A stretch of DNA of 50,610 bases, from positions 1 to 50,610 of the forward strand of contig CAMOQR010000007.1 in assembly GCA_946623125.1 (NCBI GenBank), in the 5' to 3' direction. This document shows, piece by piece, positions 17,728 through 25,800 of this stretch. How positions within the stretch are numbered: position 1 is the stretch's first letter; every line of letters begins with the position of its first letter. The notes beneath the pieces are model-generated. The model saw only the letters and a list, made by a program, of their open reading frames with translations, did no database searches and had not been told where the DNA came from. This DNA is from an uncultured Caryophanales bacterium. Its GTDB lineage: Bacteria; Bacillota_I; Bacilli_A; RF39; UBA660. The position numbers and the translations under genes were made by a program.

Positions 17728-19716
17728 ATGAAAAAATATTTATTTCATTCTTTTTGGTTTCATGAACTATTTTTTCTAATTTATTTTTTCTCTCTTGAAT
17801 TAATAACGAGAATTATGATTGGTTTTTCTATCTTTTCTCTTTCTAATATAGAGATATTTTTTGGTACCATTTTTCTTTCTTTTTTTTGTTCTTTTTTCTT
17901 ATCTTTTTTTGAACAAAAGATAAGAAAGATTTTATCAATTATCTTTCTAATTGTTATATTTCTTTATTACTTTTTAGAACTTGGACTATATCATTACTTG
18001 GGATTTTTTATGGGATTTCATAATTCTTCTCAAGGTATGAAAGTTGTTTCTTTCTTCTCGGATTTTATTCATTCTTTAGGCCTTTTTCATCTACTTTTAG
18101 TATTCCTTTGTATTCTATTTATTATTAGTTATCTATTCTTATCGAAAAAAGTAATGGATTCATCTATTACATGGATTAAAAGAGTTATAATTTTTTTTGG
18201 TGTTATCATAATATATTATGTTTCTATTCGTTTTTCTTTTTTTCAAGACTCTTTACAAACACGTACAAATTATAGTTTATGGCTAAATCCCGATAATGCA
18301 AATTTAGTTGTTTCTAATTATGGAGTTGCAATGTATGGAATATTTGATTTTAAAAGTATTTTTATCTCTCCTAAAAAAGAAGATTATCCTATTCAAAAAA
18401 GAAATATTGTAGAAACTGAAAATATGATGGTTACTGATTCTATGTGGGAGAAGTTAAATCAGTCTACAGAGAATTCTGATTATTTATACTTAAATCAGTT
18501 TTTTCAAAATAGATCTGTTTCTACTAGTAATGAAATGACTGGTATTTTTAAAGATAATAATTTAATTATTGTATTAATGGAATCTGTAAATGAGATTGGA
18601 ATTATAAATGAAAAAGATTTTCCAACTCTTTATAAGTTATATCATGAGGGGATTTCTTTTCATAACCATTATTCTCCAAGAAGTAATTGTTCTACTGGTA
18701 ATAGTGAATTTAGTGTTTTAACTTCACTATATCCTGTAAATGGCTCTTGTAATGCGAATCAGTATGGTACGATGTATCGTTATCCAGAATCTTTATATGA
18801 AGTATTTAAAAAGAATGGTTATACTACGAGTGCATTTCATAATTATTATGATCGTTATTATGATCGTACTATTATTCATAATCAGTTAGGTGTTGATCAT
18901 TATTATGGTGCTGATGAACTCGGAATATCTTATACAACAGAATATGGAGAATGGCCAAATGATATGGAATTATTTCAAAAAGCCAAAGATTACTATATGC
19001 ATGATGATAAATTTGTTGCTTATTTTGCGACGATTTCTACTCATCATCCTTATATTAATTCTACTATTTTAGGAGATCAATATATGTCTTTATGGGATAA
19101 TACTTCTTATTCTGATTCTTTAAAACGATATTTAAGTAAAATGAAAGTTTTAGATGAGGCTCTTTATGAATTATTAAATGAATTAGAAGAAGAAAAGAAA
19201 TTAGATGATACTGTTATTGTTTTATTTGGAGATCATTACCCATATGGATTAACAGACAAAGATATTAATATGTATTTGAAATTAAATGGAGCAGATTATT
19301 ATGTGAATCGAGATAGTATTATTCAAAAAAATATTGATCGTGTTCCAATGGTTATTTATCATAATAATATGGATGCAATTTCTGTTTCAAAATATACTAC
19401 TCCTGTTATTTTGGTACCTACTATTTTTAATTTATTTGGATTGGCATATGACTCTAGATTATATTTTGGTGAAGATGTTTTTTCAAAAAATTATACTAAT
19501 ATAGCATATTTTGGAGATGGTTCTTGGCAAAATAATAGGGGATATTATTCAAATATGAATCATCATATGAATTATATTGATAAGAATTATAAATATACAA
19601 AAGATCAATTATTAAAGATAAATCAGATGAGTGAAGAATTATTGGATGGAAATTCTAAGGCGATTCAAAGTGGGTATTTTGAATATTTCTATTCTAATAT
19701 CGATTTATTTGAATAG
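17728..19716 (+). CDS. ltaS: LTA-synthase-like phosphoglycerol transferase (sulfatase fold)
   Basis: About 662 residues. Five or so N-terminal transmembrane helices (to about residue 175) precede an extracellular alkaline-phosphatase-superfamily domain. Family features: LIIVLMESVNEIG (metal Glu), NCSTGNSEFSVLTSLYPV with the nucleophile Thr at about residue 323, FVAYFATISTHHPY, and VIVLFGDHYPYG near the C-terminus (metal Asp-His). LtaS enzymes transfer glycerol-phosphate from phosphatidylglycerol to build lipoteichoic acid; related enzymes decorate other glycans. Start: the tracked TTG 17659 falls within the promoter, while TAAGGAG 7 bases before ATG 17728 is ideal. The gene stands alone between two promoters. 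Strict LtaS versus a paralogous phosphoglycerol transferase cannot be settled here. Confidence 0.86.
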   Translation: MKKYLFHSFWFHELFFLIYFFSLELITRIMIGFSIFSLSNIEIFFGTIFLSFFCSFFLSFFEQKIRKILSIIFLIVIFLYYFLELGLYHYLGFFMGFHNSSQGMKVVSFFSDFIHSLGLFHLLLVFLCILFIISYLFLSKKVMDSSITWIKRVIIFFGVIIIYYVSIRFSFFQDSLQTRTNYSLWLNPDNANLVVSNYGVAMYGIFDFKSIFISPKKEDYPIQKRNIVETENMMVTDSMWEKLNQSTENSDYLYLNQFFQNRSVSTSNEMTGIFKDNNLIIVLMESVNEIGIINEKDFPTLYKLYHEGISFHNHYSPRSNCSTGNSEFSVLTSLYPVNGSCNANQYGTMYRYPESLYEVFKKNGYTTSAFHNYYDRYYDRTIIHNQLGVDHYYGADELGISYTTEYGEWPNDMELFQKAKDYYMHDDKFVAYFATISTHHPYINSTILGDQYMSLWDNTSYSDSLKRYLSKMKVLDEALYELLNELEEEKKLDDTVIVLFGDHYPYGLTDKDINMYLKLNGADYYVNRDSIIQKNIDRVPMVIYHNNMDAISVSKYTTPVILVPTIFNLFGLAYDSRLYFGEDVFSKNYTNIAYFGDGSWQNNRGYYSNMNHHMNYIDKNYKYTKDQLLKINQMSEELLDGNSKAIQSGYFEYFYSNIDLFE

Positions 19717-19725
19717 TTAATTACT

Positions 19726-19753
19726 TTGATTTTTACTTGTTTCATGTTATAAT
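19726..19753 (+). promoter_or_regulatory. Promoter of the zinc protease-MYG1 operon
   Basis: TTGATT (19726-19731), a 16-base spacer and TATAAT (19748-19753) with an extended TGT. No hairpin terminator is visible between the LtaS-like stop and this promoter. Confidence 0.7.
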
Positions 19754-19780
19754 ATTGAAGAATTGTTAGGAGATGAATAA

Positions 19781-20470
19781 ATGGAATATAGTGTTGGGTT
19801 AGATTGGTTGATTATTATTGCTACTTTTGTGATTACTTTAGGTTCTCAATTTTTTATTAAACATTCTTATCATAAAACGATTCGTATTTCTTCCAGTAAA
19901 GGGGTTAATGGATATGATGTTGCTAGAAAAATATTAGATTCTAATGGATTAAGTCATGTAAAGATAGAAGAGACTCCTACAGAACTTGGAGATCATTATG
20001 ATCCGAGATGTAAAGTAGTTCGTTTATCTACTGATGTATATCGAAAATCTACGATTGCTTCTATTAGTGTTGCTGCTCATGAATGTGGACATGCAATTCA
20101 AGATAAAGATGGATATTTCTTTTTAAGATTACGTAGTATGATTGTTCCTGTTGTTAATTTAGCATCTTCTCTTGGATATATTGCTATTATGATAGGATTA
20201 TTTGCTGGAGCATTTGGTTTTTTATGGATTGGTATTTTCTTAGAAGTAATTATTTTGTTCTTTCAACTTATTACTTTACCAGTTGAATTTAATGCATCTT
20301 CTCGTGGTTTAAAACAATTAAAGAGTCTTAATTTACTTACAAGTTCAGAAGAAAGTAATAGTAGAGGAATGCTTGTTGCAGCAGCACTTACATATGTTGC
20401 ATCTGTTGCTACTTCTTTACTAGAAATTTTCCGATTAATTTTAATTGCTAATTCTAGAAGGGATGATTAA
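19781..20470 (+). CDS. yugP: Membrane zinc metallopeptidase, YugP family
   Basis: A 229-residue integral membrane protein. An N-terminal helix precedes a soluble part with KGVNGYDVARKILDSNGL and LGDHYDPRCKVVRLS. The metallopeptidase motif HECGHAIQ (HExxH) comes next at about residue 105, followed by two further transmembrane stretches (PVVNLASSLGYIAIMIGLFAG and GIFLEVIILFFQLITLPVEFNASSRGLKQL). The last carries the EFNAS motif expected of the family, where the Glu may be the third zinc ligand. Length and order match Zn_peptidase_2/YugP. Substrate unknown. GGAG lies before ATG 19781. Its end abuts the MYG1 gene. Confidence 0.9.
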   Translation: MEYSVGLDWLIIIATFVITLGSQFFIKHSYHKTIRISSSKGVNGYDVARKILDSNGLSHVKIEETPTELGDHYDPRCKVVRLSTDVYRKSTIASISVAAHECGHAIQDKDGYFFLRLRSMIVPVVNLASSLGYIAIMIGLFAGAFGFLWIGIFLEVIILFFQLITLPVEFNASSRGLKQLKSLNLLTSSEESNSRGMLVAAALTYVASVATSLLEIFRLILIANSRRDD

Positions 20471-20471
20471 G

Positions 20472-21374
20472 ATGATTAAAGTAGTATCAAAAATAGATGA
20501 GGCTAATTGTGTTACTCATAGTGGGACCATGCATGCAGATGAGGTGTTTGCAACTGCTTTTTTAGATTTATATTTAGGAGATGTGCGTGTTTTTCGTACT
20601 AATAATGTTGATTTTTCTCGTGTTACAGATGATATGCTTGTATATGATGTTGGTCGTGGAAAGTATGATCATCATCAAAGTGATGCATTAAAAAGAGAGA
20701 ATGGAATTCCTTATTGTTCTTTGGGATTATTATGGAAGGAATTTGGAAAAGACTTTTTAAAAAAATATGGAATTGAATTAATTGATAAAGTTTTTTTGGG
20801 AATTGATAAAGACTTTATTGAAGGAATTGATGCAGATGATAATGGAGTATTTCCTAAGATTGAGGCATCTTACCGTGTAAAAACTCTTCCTGGTATTATT
20901 AAAATATTTAATCCTAGTTATGATTCTGGAGAAATAGAATCAGAACAATTTGAAAAAGCATGTCGTATCGCAGAAGAAATATTAGAAGAAGAAATTTTTT
21001 ATATTAATGGTAAAGTTTTAGCAGAAGAAGAAATTCTGACTCTTTTAGATACTGTTGGTTCTGATGATTCTTACTTAATATTAGATCGCTTTTTACCATA
21101 TGAAGAAGTACTATTGGGTAATGAAAAGGCAAATTCTATTTTATATGTTGCTTATCCATCTAATAGAGGGGGATATGCGATTAAAGTAGTTCCTAAAAGT
21201 ATGGATGATCATAGTGCTAGAAAACCATTTCCACTTGAGTGGGCAGGTTTAGAAGGAGAAGAATTGGAAAGAGTATCTGGAATAGAGGGGCTTACATTCT
21301 GTCATACTGGTCGTTTTATTGTTAGTTGTAAATCTTTAGATACTGTTTATCAAGTATTAAATAATATTTGTTAG
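20472..21374 (+). CDS. MYG1 family protein (UPF0160, DHH-like metal-dependent phosphoesterase)
   Basis: About 300 residues. N-terminal motifs CVTHSGTMHADEVFATAFL and LVYDVGRGKYDHHQSD resemble DHH-type metal centres; further blocks are GIDADDNGV, YPSNRGGYAIKVVPK and GLTFCHTGRFIVSC. Eukaryotic MYG1 is a 3'-5' RNA exonuclease; bacterial members are less studied. Start: the track uses TTG 20445, which runs into the upstream gene. ATG 20463 lies on the AGAAGG site; ATG 20472 is 10 bases after it and is preferred. Translationally coupled to the zinc protease stop. Confidence 0.88.
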   Translation: MIKVVSKIDEANCVTHSGTMHADEVFATAFLDLYLGDVRVFRTNNVDFSRVTDDMLVYDVGRGKYDHHQSDALKRENGIPYCSLGLLWKEFGKDFLKKYGIELIDKVFLGIDKDFIEGIDADDNGVFPKIEASYRVKTLPGIIKIFNPSYDSGEIESEQFEKACRIAEEILEEEIFYINGKVLAEEEILTLLDTVGSDDSYLILDRFLPYEEVLLGNEKANSILYVAYPSNRGGYAIKVVPKSMDDHSARKPFPLEWAGLEGEELERVSGIEGLTFCHTGRFIVSCKSLDTVYQVLNNIC

Positions 21375-21390
21375 TTTACTGTTAAGTTTT

Positions 21391-21430
21391 AAATCTTTTC
21401 TTTTTCAACTTGAAAAAATACAAAGATTTG
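21391..21430 (+). terminator. Nested hairpin before the yceD-rpmF operon
   Basis: Outer stem AAATCTTT/AAAGATTT and inner stem TTTTTC/GAAAAA around AACTT. There is no long T tract after it, so termination efficiency is uncertain. The inner loop begins the next -35 box. Confidence 0.5.
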
Positions 21431-21437
21431 TTATATT
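21410..21437 (+). promoter_or_regulatory. Promoter of the 21457-rpmF operon
   Basis: TTGAAA (21410-21415), a 16-base spacer and TATATT (21432-21437) with extended TGT. The -35 overlaps the hairpin loop and 3' arm exactly as at 15251 and 17640. Confidence 0.65.
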
Positions 21438-21456
21438 TATTTAGAGGTGTATTGGA

Positions 21457-22035
21457 TTGAAAAAAGAACTTATTAAAAATTTCGTTTATATATTTTTCAT
21501 TTTATTAGTTGCAGTTTTTTCAACTTATTATATCTATTATAAATTTCAAAATGATCGTAGTGTTGATTATAATTCAGATTCTTTAAATGTTATTTATCAT
21601 GATACAAATGGGGATCATGTTGAAATTACGAAGATTACTCCTGTTACAGATTCTGTTGGATTATCTTCTAATTCTTATAATTTTACGATTCAAAATAATA
21701 TGACGATTCCTGTTCCTTATACGATTAAAATTGAAGATGATTTGGATAAAATATTAGAAGATGAATGTGGTAATAGTTTAGTTTCTAAGGATAATATTCG
21801 TATTTCTATTAAAATTGGAAAAGGTTCTAATAAGATTTATAATTTAGATGAATTAAGGGAAGGTGTTTTATATACAGATTCTTTAGAGGCACTTCAAAAA
21901 GTAGATGTGGTAATTCGTGTTTGGATTAAAAAAGATAGTATATTAGTTAGTGGTATGAATTTGCATTATCATGGTATAATTCGTGTTTTAGAAGAAGAAT
22001 ATATTTATCCTTTAGATGAGGTGGAAAATCAATGA
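21457..22035 (+). CDS. Single-pass membrane protein with extracytoplasmic beta-rich domain, function unknown
   Basis: 192 residues. One N-terminal transmembrane helix (FVYIFFILLVAVFSTYYIYY) anchors a domain of about 155 residues rich in beta-strand patterns (SNSYNFTIQNNMTIPVPYTIKIEDD...KVDVVIRVWIKKD), like an immunoglobulin-type sandwich. I do not recognise a named family; the NxTIPVPYTIKI block resembles the ''IxNNG...Y'' stretch in the first domain of the BspA-like protein in this window. TTG 21457 is the only start that suits the GAGGTG site 8 bases upstream. Its stop overlaps the yceD start (ATGA), so it heads the yceD-rpmF operon, an unusual place for a surface-type protein. Confidence 0.75.
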   Translation: MKKELIKNFVYIFFILLVAVFSTYYIYYKFQNDRSVDYNSDSLNVIYHDTNGDHVEITKITPVTDSVGLSSNSYNFTIQNNMTIPVPYTIKIEDDLDKILEDECGNSLVSKDNIRISIKIGKGSNKIYNLDELREGVLYTDSLEALQKVDVVIRVWIKKDSILVSGMNLHYHGIIRVLEEEYIYPLDEVENQ

Positions 22036-22496
22036 TGATTGATCTATCTTTATTACATAGTCAGAATTTATCTGAAATCGTTTTAAAAGAAGAATATCAA
22101 ATACCAAAATCTTATTACGAGCAGAGTGATATTTTATCTCTTTCTAAAGTTTCTGTTGATGGAATCATAGAATTTGATGGAGTAGATGATTTTTTTCGAG
22201 GGGTTATTTCAGGAAAAATGATTCTACAAGATTCTATTTCTTTAGAAGAGGTAGATTATCCTTTTCAAATAGAATATGATGATAAAATAGAAGAAAATTG
22301 TAAAAATGGTGAAAATACACTTGATATTTTCCAGTTTTTGTGGGAAAATATTGTACTAGAGGTCCCCTTACGGTTTACTAGGGTTCGTGATCTCAGTAAA
22401 TTTCATGGGGATGGATGGAAATTAATAAGTGAAGAAGATTTCAAAAAAAGTAATAATCCATTTCTTGATTTATTAAATAATTATGATAAGGAGTGA
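22032..22496 (+). CDS. yceD: YceD/DUF177 family protein
   Basis: 154 residues. Core motif of the family: VSVDGIIEFDGVDDFFRGVISGKMILQDSISLEEVDYPFQIEY, then ENTLDIFQFLWENIVLEVPLRFTR. The invariant position directly before rpmF is also that of this family. YceD proteins have been linked to 23S rRNA synthesis in bacteria and plastids; the molecular role is not settled. GAGGTGG lies before ATG 22032, which overlaps the upstream TGA. A second ATG (22035) follows at once. It is 6 bases from the L32 gene. Confidence 0.9.
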   Translation: MMIDLSLLHSQNLSEIVLKEEYQIPKSYYEQSDILSLSKVSVDGIIEFDGVDDFFRGVISGKMILQDSISLEEVDYPFQIEYDDKIEENCKNGENTLDIFQFLWENIVLEVPLRFTRVRDLSKFHGDGWKLISEEDFKKSNNPFLDLLNNYDKE

Positions 22497-22502
22497 GATA
22501 CT

Positions 22503-22712
22503 ATGATGAAGTTAAATATTCAATTGTTTGCTGTTCCTTTCCGTAAAGTATCTAAGACTAGAAAAAGATTAAGAAGAAGTCATAATGCTATGGAAATTCC
22601 AGGTATGACGAAATGTTCTAATTGTGGGGAAATGATTAAGCCTCATAGAGTTTGTCCTAATTGTGGTACTTATAAAGGAAAAGTAGAAGTAAAGAAAAAT
22701 GAAGCAGAATAA
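22503..22712 (+). CDS. rpmF: 50S ribosomal protein L32 with an unusual L27-like N-terminal leader
   Basis: 69 residues. The body is a normal zinc-type L32: [18 protein letters not shown], then CSNCGEM...CPNCGTYKG with both CxxC pairs. Instead of starting MAVPFR, the frame begins MMKLNIQLF directly before AVPFR. That leader resembles the N-terminal extension of Firmicute L27 (MLKLNLQFFA type), which the protease Prp removes. Cleavage before Ala would yield the usual mature L32 end. Start choice: GGAGTGAG is 9 bases before ATG 22503. The only start-like codon nearer the body (TTG at the leader's Leu) has no SD. The leader is therefore very probably translated. A terminator follows. Confidence 0.93.
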   Translation: MMKLNIQLFAVPFRKVSKTRKRLRRSHNAMEIPGMTKCSNCGEMIKPHRVCPNCGTYKGKVEVKKNEAE

Positions 22713-22728
22713 TTATTCTGTTTTTTTT
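22705..22728 (+). terminator. Terminator after rpmF
   Basis: CAGAAT/ATTCTG stem (6 bp) around AATT, overlapping the stop codon and followed by eight T residues. Short stem but strong T tract. Confidence 0.7.
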
Positions 22729-22761
22729 GTCTTTTAACTGGCTTTTTTTATGATGTTAAGG

Positions 22762-22767
22762 TATAAT
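22762..22767 (+). promoter_or_regulatory. -10 box of the giant prepilin gene
   Basis: TATAAT overlaps the first ATG of the tracked ORF (22766). That ATG is thus probably at or before the transcription start, supporting ATG 22811. No good -35 is seen. Confidence 0.5.
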
Positions 22768-22810
22768 GATTTATAGTAGGTTATATAAAAAAAGATATGG
22801 AGTTGAGAGT

Positions 22811-25800
22811 ATGTTTCATAGGACAAATTCTAAAAAAGGATTTACTTTAATTGAGTTAATGGCAGTTATTATTATTGTAGGTATTTTATCTATTTTATCG
22901 ATTGGTGCTATTACTCGTTTTATTGCGAAATCTAGACAACAAAAAGTTGTTCAAAATAAGAAAAATATTGTGATGGCTGCTGAGATGTATCTTCAATCTA
23001 ATCGTGACTTAATGCCTAAAATGATAGGAGATCATGCATCTGTTAAAATGTTAGATTTACGTAATGCTAATTATTTAAAAGAAGATGTATCTAATGAAAA
23101 AGGGGAAGACTGTATGAAAGAGTCTTTCGTTTATGTCTTTAAGTTATCTGATTCAGATTATTCTTATACTCCACATTTATATTGTGGGGATGAAAAGGCT
23201 CCAGCAGAATATGTTCCTGCATCTCCTTATCTTGTTGATCATTCCGTAACAAATGACGGAGAAACAAAAAAAGTTAAAGTTTTATTTTCTGGTTCTAATG
23301 ATGTTAAAAAAGCAAATTTTTCATTTGTTTTAAAAGGTGATCAGTCTGGGGAACTTGGAATTTATAGTTACAGTTATTCTATTTTGGCAAAAATTGGAGG
23401 AGAAAGTACTTTTACAGAGGTTTATAACTCTGGTACGTTAGAAGCAAATTTAGTTCCTTCTGTTGAATTTCAGTCTCGTCCAATTTCATCTTACTTGGAT
23501 TTAAGTGGTACGACTAATATTGAAGTACGTGTTACAGCACTTAATGAAGAAGGTGGATTCTTATCTTATGAAACTCAAGGTTTGGCTGCATTTGGAGGAT
23601 CTAGCTATGTAGATACGGTTAATCCATTATGTCCAGCATTAGATGATTATGCAGGTCGTATTGGTGAGCCAAGAGATTTTGATGACTGGATTAATAAGAG
23701 CGATATTGGAACAAATCGTTATCCAAGATTAATTACTCTACGTTGTGATGATGGAGATGGTTCTGGATGTAAACGTGATACATTCTCTCAATCATGGCCT
23801 GATACATCAGAAGAATATAAGTTTGGTGTTATGTTTGGCAAAATTGTAATGGAAGATAATGCGGTAACTGATGAGAATGGTAATCGAAAAGATGCAAATT
23901 CTATTGTTTGTCCTATTAATGTATTTGTAGATGTTAAGTCACCATCTATTGAAATTACTCCAAGAAACCCTAAAAACAATTCTTTAGCAGGAGATGGTCC
24001 TTTATTTAGTACAAATGAGGGTAAACTTGTTTTAGAGGATGGCCCTGAACCTGTTGCGGATCCTTTAGAGAAAACAATCACTGCCAAGGATTATAAGAAG
24101 ATATTCTTAGGATTTGATATTGATCCTGAAGATGCTCAAAAATATGGTATTGCAGAAGATGATTTGGATTCTGCTGGATGGATGAATAAAGAAAATTATC
24201 CTGATGGAATTGAATATGAAGTTATGATTTCTGATAATATTTACTTAACTGGTTATACATGGGAAGTTAATGCTCCATATCAGGGAGTGGAAACTGCTAA
24301 TTATGAGACATTATATTCTGATCAGTATGAAGGAAGCTCTTGGTGGAGAAATGAACATGATGAGACAAAAGTAGATGAAGATGCAGTGCTTGAGTCTAAG
24401 ACTCCGCTTGATCCGGTTACCAATCAATATGTGTTTAAAATAGCCTTTAAAGAAGAGGGTGCAAGATACGGAGTACTTACTGTATACGATAGAGCAGGAA
24501 ATGCTTCTAAAGTCTACATTTATGCTAATCTAGATCGTACACCACCTCCACTTGATTATCCTGCTCAAGATGATTTAGAAACTAAATTTTATAAAGTTCC
24601 AAATCCTCATGTAAATGCTGGTGTTAGCCCTTCTGCTATTCAAAAAAGAATGAGTATTAGAGGAGATGGTGCTTGCGAGAACGATAATCCTGATAAATAT
24701 ACTCCATTAGTTTCTAATAATGTTTTTTCTCTTGATGCACAAAAACCACAATATAATATGAATGAATTACTTGTTCCACCCCAAAATGTTACACAGGAAA
24801 TGTATGATAATGCTTGTGCTGATTATATTCCTGCTGATCAGGCTGATTCTGCTGATCCTTGGTTTCAAGGATATAATGTTTGTTGTGAACCTGATTTTAA
24901 AGAGGATGCAATTACTTCTTGCTATTTCTTTAATGTAAATGGAAGTGGAATGCCTTTAAAACCTTGTGAAAGTAATCTTCCATTAAATGGAAAAGGAACT
25001 GTTTATGGAATAAAAAAAGGACAAGCCTTAGAAAATTTAACTAAAGGAACTGATAAAAGTACTTTATTTAAAAATATGGATGGTTCTTATCAAGATCATG
25101 AGGTTCAAGATGAATATAATACTCCTACTACTTCTCAGAGTACAGAAGAGGATTTACTAAATGCACGTCGTGTAGGATGCTATAAGATTGGTTCACTTGA
25201 AGGAAACAATGGAATAGAGCCAAAAGACCCTAATGATCCTAATTTGGAAGAATATCAAGCAGGTACTTGGTCAAACGAATCATTAATATGTGGGCCACTT
25301 GATAATATGGCAAAAGATAATTTTGTCACAAGTGATGAAGGTAATGAGGTTGAAATTGATAATGAAATATCTGGTTGGTTTGCAGTAGAGGTTAACGTTT
25401 ATAAACAGGATGGACAGCAAATTATACCAAAATATAGTTATTATAGTAATGATTCAAACAGGCCTACAGAGTTTAGTACTATTCCAACTTATAATTATAC
25501 AGATCCTGAGCATTTTGATTCTCATCTAATCTATGTTAATGATCGTTCTTCTTGGATAACTTTAAAAGAGCAGGGTACTCATAAATTAGTTTGGACTACA
25601 TGTGATAAGGCTGGAAACTGTTATGATGATTCTGATGAGGATTTAATTGAGGAAAAGGGTAATAATACTGTTATTGTAAAAATTGATACTGTTAATCCAT
25701 TATGCCAAAATTCAATTAAATATACAAAGTATGTTAACAGAAAAGGCGCAGTAAAAATTGGAACAACATATAATAGTGAAAGTGGTATTGGACCAAACTC

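Noticed and set aside
22766-22810. Start of the giant prepilin at ATG 22766
   Set aside because: That ATG overlaps a TATAAT box and would place 15 residues before the prepilin leader; ATG 22811 has GGAG at the right distance.
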